A stretch of 64,000 nt of DNA from Sphingomonas japonica. GTDB taxonomy: Bacteria > Pseudomonadota > Alphaproteobacteria > Sphingomonadales > Sphingomonadaceae. The notes beneath the pieces are model-generated. The model was given only the letters and a program-made list of their open reading frames with translations. It made no database searches and was not told where the DNA came from. This document shows positions 61,088 to 64,000 of the stretch, in pieces. Made by a program: the position numbers and the translations under genes. Positions within the stretch are counted from its first letter, which is position 1, and the number at the start of each line of letters is the position of its first letter. Location: NCBI RefSeq assembly GCF_006346325.1, contig NZ_VDYR01000001.1, positions 1,488,001 to 1,552,000 of the forward strand. The letters run 5' to 3'.

Positions 61088-61942
61088 TTGCAGCCGCGCG
61101 CGCCTTTCCCGTCGTTCGACCGGCTCGGACCGGAACATCCGGCACATCCGGTGATCCTGTCGGTACCCCATGGCGGACGCGCCTATCCGCAATCGCTGCT
61201 CGACAATCTCCGCGTCCCGGCCGGGCAGCTGCGCGCGCTCGAGGATCGACATATCGACGGGGTCGCGCAGGCCGCGCTGGGCGAGAGTATCGCGATCGTG
61301 GCGCGGCGACCGCGCGCATGGATCGACCTCAATCGCCCCGAAACCGATCGCGACCCGCTGATCGACGACGGCCTGTCGCGTCACGCCACTGCGCAGCAGT
61401 CGGTGAAGGTGCGCGCCGGACTGGGGCTGGTGCCGCGCCGCGTCGGCGGGTCGGGAGACCTGTGGCAGCGGCGCTGGCCGCTCGGCGAGATCGATGCGCG
61501 AATCCGCGGGGATCACCGGCCCTATCATCAGGCGATCGCCAGCGCGCTCGATGCCGCGCATCGTCGCTTCGGTATCGCGGTACTGCTCGATCTCCACTCG
61601 ATGCCCTCGCTGATCGGGACGGCGCCCGCGCAGATCGTCATCGGCGATCGCTATGGTCGCACCGCCCATCCGCGTTTCGTCGCCAGTATCGAGGCCGAAA
61701 TACGCGCCGCCGGACTGCGCCCGGCGCTCAACGCGCCTTATGCCGGGGGGCATGTGCTCGACCGGCACGCCGCACCCAAGGCAGGCATCCACGCCATCCA
61801 GCTCGAGCTTGACCGTGCGCTGTATCTCGATGCCACGCACGAGGAATGCGGACCGGGGTTCGACGCCTGCGCCGGGCTGGTAAGGAGCATCATCGCCGCG
61901 CTGATCGATGCCGCCTGCCCCGGCGCGATCGCCGCGGAATAG
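61088..61942 (+). CDS. N-formylglutamate amidohydrolase family protein (start uncertain)
   Basis: The approximately 284-residue product has the family blocks HPVILSVPHGGRAYPQSLL, LEDRHIDGVAQ, RAWIDLNRPETDRDP, HRPYHQAIASALDAA, LLDLHSMPS and AGIHAIQLELDRALYLD. These zinc-dependent deformylases act in histidine degradation, or on gamma-glutamyl compounds in other branches. No ATG or GTG lies in frame from the cpdR start at 60973 to the conserved region; TTG 61088 is the only usual start codon, without a good ribosome-binding site. Confidence 0.8.
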   Translation: MQPRAPFPSFDRLGPEHPAHPVILSVPHGGRAYPQSLLDNLRVPAGQLRALEDRHIDGVAQAALGESIAIVARRPRAWIDLNRPETDRDPLIDDGLSRHATAQQSVKVRAGLGLVPRRVGGSGDLWQRRWPLGEIDARIRGDHRPYHQAIASALDAAHRRFGIAVLLDLHSMPSLIGTAPAQIVIGDRYGRTAHPRFVASIEAEIRAAGLRPALNAPYAGGHVLDRHAAPKAGIHAIQLELDRALYLDATHEECGPGFDACAGLVRSIIAALIDAACPGAIAAE

Positions 61943-61959
61943 CGCGCAATTCCTCCAAG

Positions 61960-62065
61960 AAAAAACCACCCCGTGCATGAAGCACGAGGTGGCCAAGGTT
62001 CAGGGAGGAGACACGCCCGGGGGCGTGTCACGCGATCCCGCGAAAGGGGGGACACGAAATCGCGC
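61960..62065 (-). ncRNA. Candidate trans-acting small RNA with anti-SD motif
   Basis: The transcript predicted from the promoter below would be about 106 nt. It folds as stem 1 (CGCGAT 62059-62064 / 62031-62036), stem 2 GACACGCC-CCCG-GGCGTGTC (62029-62010), then an unpaired UCCUCCCUGAACCUUG (62009-61994), then a terminator stem CCACCUCGUGC/GCACGGGGUGG (61992-61966) and UUUUUU. The terminator is perfect only in the minus-strand RNA, where a G-U pair replaces a C/A mismatch on the other strand. The unpaired CCUCCCU resembles the motif of the alphaproteobacterial mmgR/suhB (alpha-r8) sRNAs. Confidence 0.65.
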
Positions 62066-62071
62066 AACACC

Positions 62072-62100
62072 GATATAGGCGGGAAGTGTGACGGCTTCAA
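62072..62100 (-). promoter_or_regulatory. Sigma-70-like promoter of the candidate sRNA
   Basis: On the minus strand TTGAAG (62100-62095), 17 bp and TATATC (62077-62072) form a near-consensus promoter, predicting initiation near 62065. It lies inside the b561-to-amidohydrolase spacer, in no gene. A 7-bp inverted repeat (AATCGGT 62102-62108 / ACCGATT 62125-62131) just upstream may be an operator or the end of the cytochrome b561 transcript. Confidence 0.6.
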
Positions 62101-62152
62101 GAATCGGTTCGTCGCATCTGGCGTACCGATTAACGCGGCGCCTCAGACGGCC

Positions 62153-62713
62153 TCAGCGTGCGCCGGGCAGCATTCTGGCAAGCGTCCCGTCGCGCAGCAC
62201 GAAATGATGCCGCAGCGCCGCGGCGACATGCAGCACGATCAGCGCGGCCATCAGCAAACCGAGCATTTCGTGGAGCTCGTGTCCGGCATCCCCCGCCGCG
62301 GTGCCGACCGGGAGGTACGGGATATCGAACAATCCGAACCAGCTGAGCTCGCGGCGTTTCTCGGTCCCCGACACCATCAGCCAGCCGGTCAGCGGCAGTG
62401 CGATGAGCAGGATGTAGAAGGCACCGTGGCTGATCCGCGCAGCGAGCCGCTGCCAACCTGGCAGCGTGGCTGGGGGCGGCGGCGCCGGATGCGCGATGCG
62501 CCAGCCTGTGCGCGCGATGCTCAGCACCAGCACGGTGATGCCGATCGCCTTGTGGACCGGCATCTGATTGGGGATGCCGGCAAGCAGGCTTTCCCCGAAC
62601 AGTCCGATCGCGACGTTGACAAGGACGAGCACCGCGATCGACCAGTGGAATGCGATGGCCCCGCCGGTATAGCGGCGCTGGATCGCATCCTGATGGTCGA
62701 TCGCGGTGGTCAT
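62153..62713 (-). CDS. Cytochrome b561 family protein
   Basis: The 186-residue four-helix membrane protein has candidate haem ligands His23 (AIAFHWSIAVLVLVN), His54 (MPVHKAIGITVLVL), and histidines in HELHEMLGLLMAALIVLHVAAALRHHF. It probably transfers electrons from quinol to periplasmic acceptors. It is 4 bp after the sapC-like gene and likely co-transcribed. Confidence 0.92.
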   Translation of the reverse strand: MTTAIDHQDAIQRRYTGGAIAFHWSIAVLVLVNVAIGLFGESLLAGIPNQMPVHKAIGITVLVLSIARTGWRIAHPAPPPPATLPGWQRLAARISHGAFYILLIALPLTGWLMVSGTEKRRELSWFGLFDIPYLPVGTAAGDAGHELHEMLGLLMAALIVLHVAAALRHHFVLRDGTLARMLPGAR

Positions 62714-62717
62714 GGCA

Positions 62718-63491
62718 TCACACTCCGGCGCTGGGCTGCGGCAGCTTGCCCGAGCGCAGCTGCTTGCCGAACAGGTCGCGCATCAGGCTCAGCGAGAACA
62801 GATGTGCATAGACCAGCGGCAGCATGCCCGACTGCACCATCTTGCGCAATTGATCGCCGCGCAGTTCGTTGACCTTCTTCTCGTCGATCATCTGGAAGCC
62901 GCGATAGATGAACGGCTGCGGCGCATTGTCGGGCTGGATCGAGATTTCCCCGGCCATCAACAGATCCATCTCGCGGATCTCGCGCATGAACTGGCCGGTG
63001 CGCATGCCGGCCTGTTCGAATTGCTCTGCGAAGTTGAGGATGCCCTTGGTCAGCTCGGTCGGCTCGCCATTATCGAACAGCTTCTCGCCGTCCTCGAACG
63101 CGCCAATCGTGTCCGACGTCGGATCGAAGCACAGGCTGAGTTCGTCGCTGTCGGGACGCAGCTTGGCGAGCAGATAGGGATACCGGCGGATATAGGCAGG
63201 GATATAGACGTCGGTCTCCGTAGCCTTGCCCTCCTCGTCGAAGAACATGTTCATGCCTTCGTTCATCGCCATCAGCGCCAGCGGCACCGGATCGGCGCCG
63301 ACCGAGAAAATGATCGGCATGCGCCGCGCGATCATCGGGAACTCCTCGACGGTCACCGGTATCGCGTGCTGGGTCGCGAGGAACTTGGCGGTGTCGGAAC
63401 GGCGCACGCGATAGTCGCCATGCTGTGCGCTCGAAAGTGGTTCGAGCTTGTTGTAAAGCAAAGGAAGGCTGGTGGGGGCCGCGCTGGCCAT
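62718..63491 (-). CDS. SapC family protein
   Basis: This 257-residue protein begins MASAAPTSLPLLYNKLEPLSS, then EEFPMIARRMPIIFSVGADPVPLALM, IPAYIRRYPYLLAKLR and LRSGKLPQPS, the SapC pattern. SapC was named from a Campylobacter surface-layer-secretion locus, but is widely found in sphingomonads and caulobacters next to TonB receptors and tryptophan halogenases, with unknown function. GGAGAG before ATG 63491 favours this start. Confidence 0.9.
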   Translation of the reverse strand: MASAAPTSLPLLYNKLEPLSSAQHGDYRVRRSDTAKFLATQHAIPVTVEEFPMIARRMPIIFSVGADPVPLALMAMNEGMNMFFDEEGKATETDVYIPAYIRRYPYLLAKLRPDSDELSLCFDPTSDTIGAFEDGEKLFDNGEPTELTKGILNFAEQFEQAGMRTGQFMREIREMDLLMAGEISIQPDNAPQPFIYRGFQMIDEKKVNELRGDQLRKMVQSGMLPLVYAHLFSLSLMRDLFGKQLRSGKLPQPSAGV

Positions 63492-63534
63492 GATCGTCTC
63501 TCCAATCCCGGTCAATTAAGGGTTGCGTCGCGCC

Positions 63535-64000
63535 CTATTGATCGCAGCCCGGCTCTGCAAGGGCGACGAGCTTGCCAGGGTTCATGATCCCCAGCGGATC
63601 GAGCGCATGCTTGATCGCCCGGATCGCGCCCAGCCGCGCAGGCGGGCCGACCCGCTCCAGCTCGGCGCGCTTCATCTGCCCGATGCCGTGCTCGGCCGAA
63701 ATCGTGCCGCCCGCCGCGACGACCGCATCGTGGACGAAGCGGGTGATGCCGGGCGCGGCGTCGCGATACCAGGCCGCGGCATCGACGCCGTCCGGCGCAC
63801 GCACGTGAAAATGCACATTGCCGTCGCCGAGATGACCGAAGCCGCTGGCATGGGTGCCGGGAAAGCGTGCTTCGACCGCCCTCGCGGTCTCGACCAGAAA
63901 TCCGGGCATCGCGTCGACCGCGACCGCGATGTCATGCTGGACGGCAGGTCCGGCGGCGCGCTCCGCAGCCGACAAGCCGTCACGCAGCGCCCAGAACGCC
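63535..64000 (-). CDS. FAD-linked oxidase (D-lactate/glycolate dehydrogenase type), C-terminal part
   Basis: The reading frame runs off the window. The visible 154 residues have WALRDGLSAAE, FGHLGDGNVHFHVRAP, and the diagnostic C-terminus GGTISAEHGIGQMKRAEL, IKHALDPLGIMNPGKLV of the FAD-linked oxidase C-terminal domain (GlcD/DLD). The FAD-binding half lies outside. Confidence 0.9.
   Translation of the reverse strand, partial: AFWALRDGLSAAERAAGPAVQHDIAVAVDAMPGFLVETARAVEARFPGTHASGFGHLGDGNVHFHVRAPDGVDAAAWYRDAAPGITRFVHDAVVAAGGTISAEHGIGQMKRAELERVGPPARLGAIRAIKHALDPLGIMNPGKLVALAEPGCDQ

Overview
The window is a chromosomal segment of a GC-rich alphaproteobacterium, most likely Sphingomonadales (Sphingomonas or a close relative). 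The evidence is the order-specific gene set (GapR/DUF2312, CpdR, MucR/Ros regulator, DUF1244, ribbon-helix-helix DUF, SapC, two-subunit CobS/CobT), the order yebC-ruvCAB-ybgC-tolQRAB-pal, a complete suf operon headed by an Rrf2 regulator, and fur-plsC-miaB. No rRNA, insertion sequence, prophage or CRISPR array is visible. One tRNA gene (Val, anticodon GAC) is present.

Layout. 1-2.1 kb: acyltransferase tail, isoaspartyl peptidase and a secreted S1/P1 nuclease. 2.3-3.75 kb: an SPFH-domain operon behind a 9-bp inverted repeat. 3.8-12.4 kb (minus): housekeeping block of yebC, ruvCAB, tol-pal, then ybjQ-like, gapR and DUF1244. 12.5-14 kb: pyruvate kinase. 14-18.2 kb: an iron-uptake set (TonB-dependent siderophore receptor, PKHX dioxygenase, PepSY membrane protein). 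18.2-22 kb: cobalt chelatase cobS/cobT with a vapBC-like toxin-antitoxin pair lodged between them. 22-26.2 kb: an HxlR regulator and a tightly packed stress/detoxification-type operon (42-aa membrane peptide, GST, AHSA1/SRPBCC, duplicated DUF1428, two VOC proteins). 26.2-29.7 kb: J-domain protein, bolA, GST, pirin, epoxide-hydrolase-like enzyme. 29.7-36 kb (minus): suf operon (Rrf2 regulator, sufB, small ORF, sufC, sufD, small ORF, sufS, sufT, iscA-like). 36-37.8 kb: two tandem AraC paralogues. 38-42.6 kb: pyrD, gamma-glutamyltransferase, acyl-CoA synthetase. 42.6-47 kb: ClC transporter and an M16 peptidase. 47-55.9 kb (plus): nfuA, nitroreductase, tsaB, rimI, mucR, fur, plsC, miaB, parE, class-A-beta-lactamase-like hydrolase. 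56-60.3 kb: two Tat-exported ferritin-like proteins, a Crp/Fnr regulator, and an ECF sigma/anti-sigma pair. 60.4-64 kb: tRNA-Val, cpdR, an N-formylglutamate-amidohydrolase-like gene, a candidate small RNA, cytochrome b561, SapC and a truncated FAD-linked oxidase.

How it fits together. Iron and Fe-S biology recurs: siderophore uptake, Fur, the suf operon, nfuA, an IscA-like carrier, BolA and ferritin-like proteins, although the loci are separate transcription units. Most genes use stop/start overlaps (ATGA or TGATG), which let small and start-ambiguous genes be placed. The observations most worth following are (i) a candidate trans-acting sRNA at 61960-62065 with a sigma-70-like promoter, an anti-Shine-Dalgarno-like CUCCUCCC stretch and a strand-specific terminator, (ii) a 51-codon ORF fitted exactly between sufD and sufS, and (iii) a toxin-antitoxin pair inserted in the cobST locus with its stop overlapping the cobT start. 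Dense spurious ORFs opposite real genes are a consequence of high GC and were left out.
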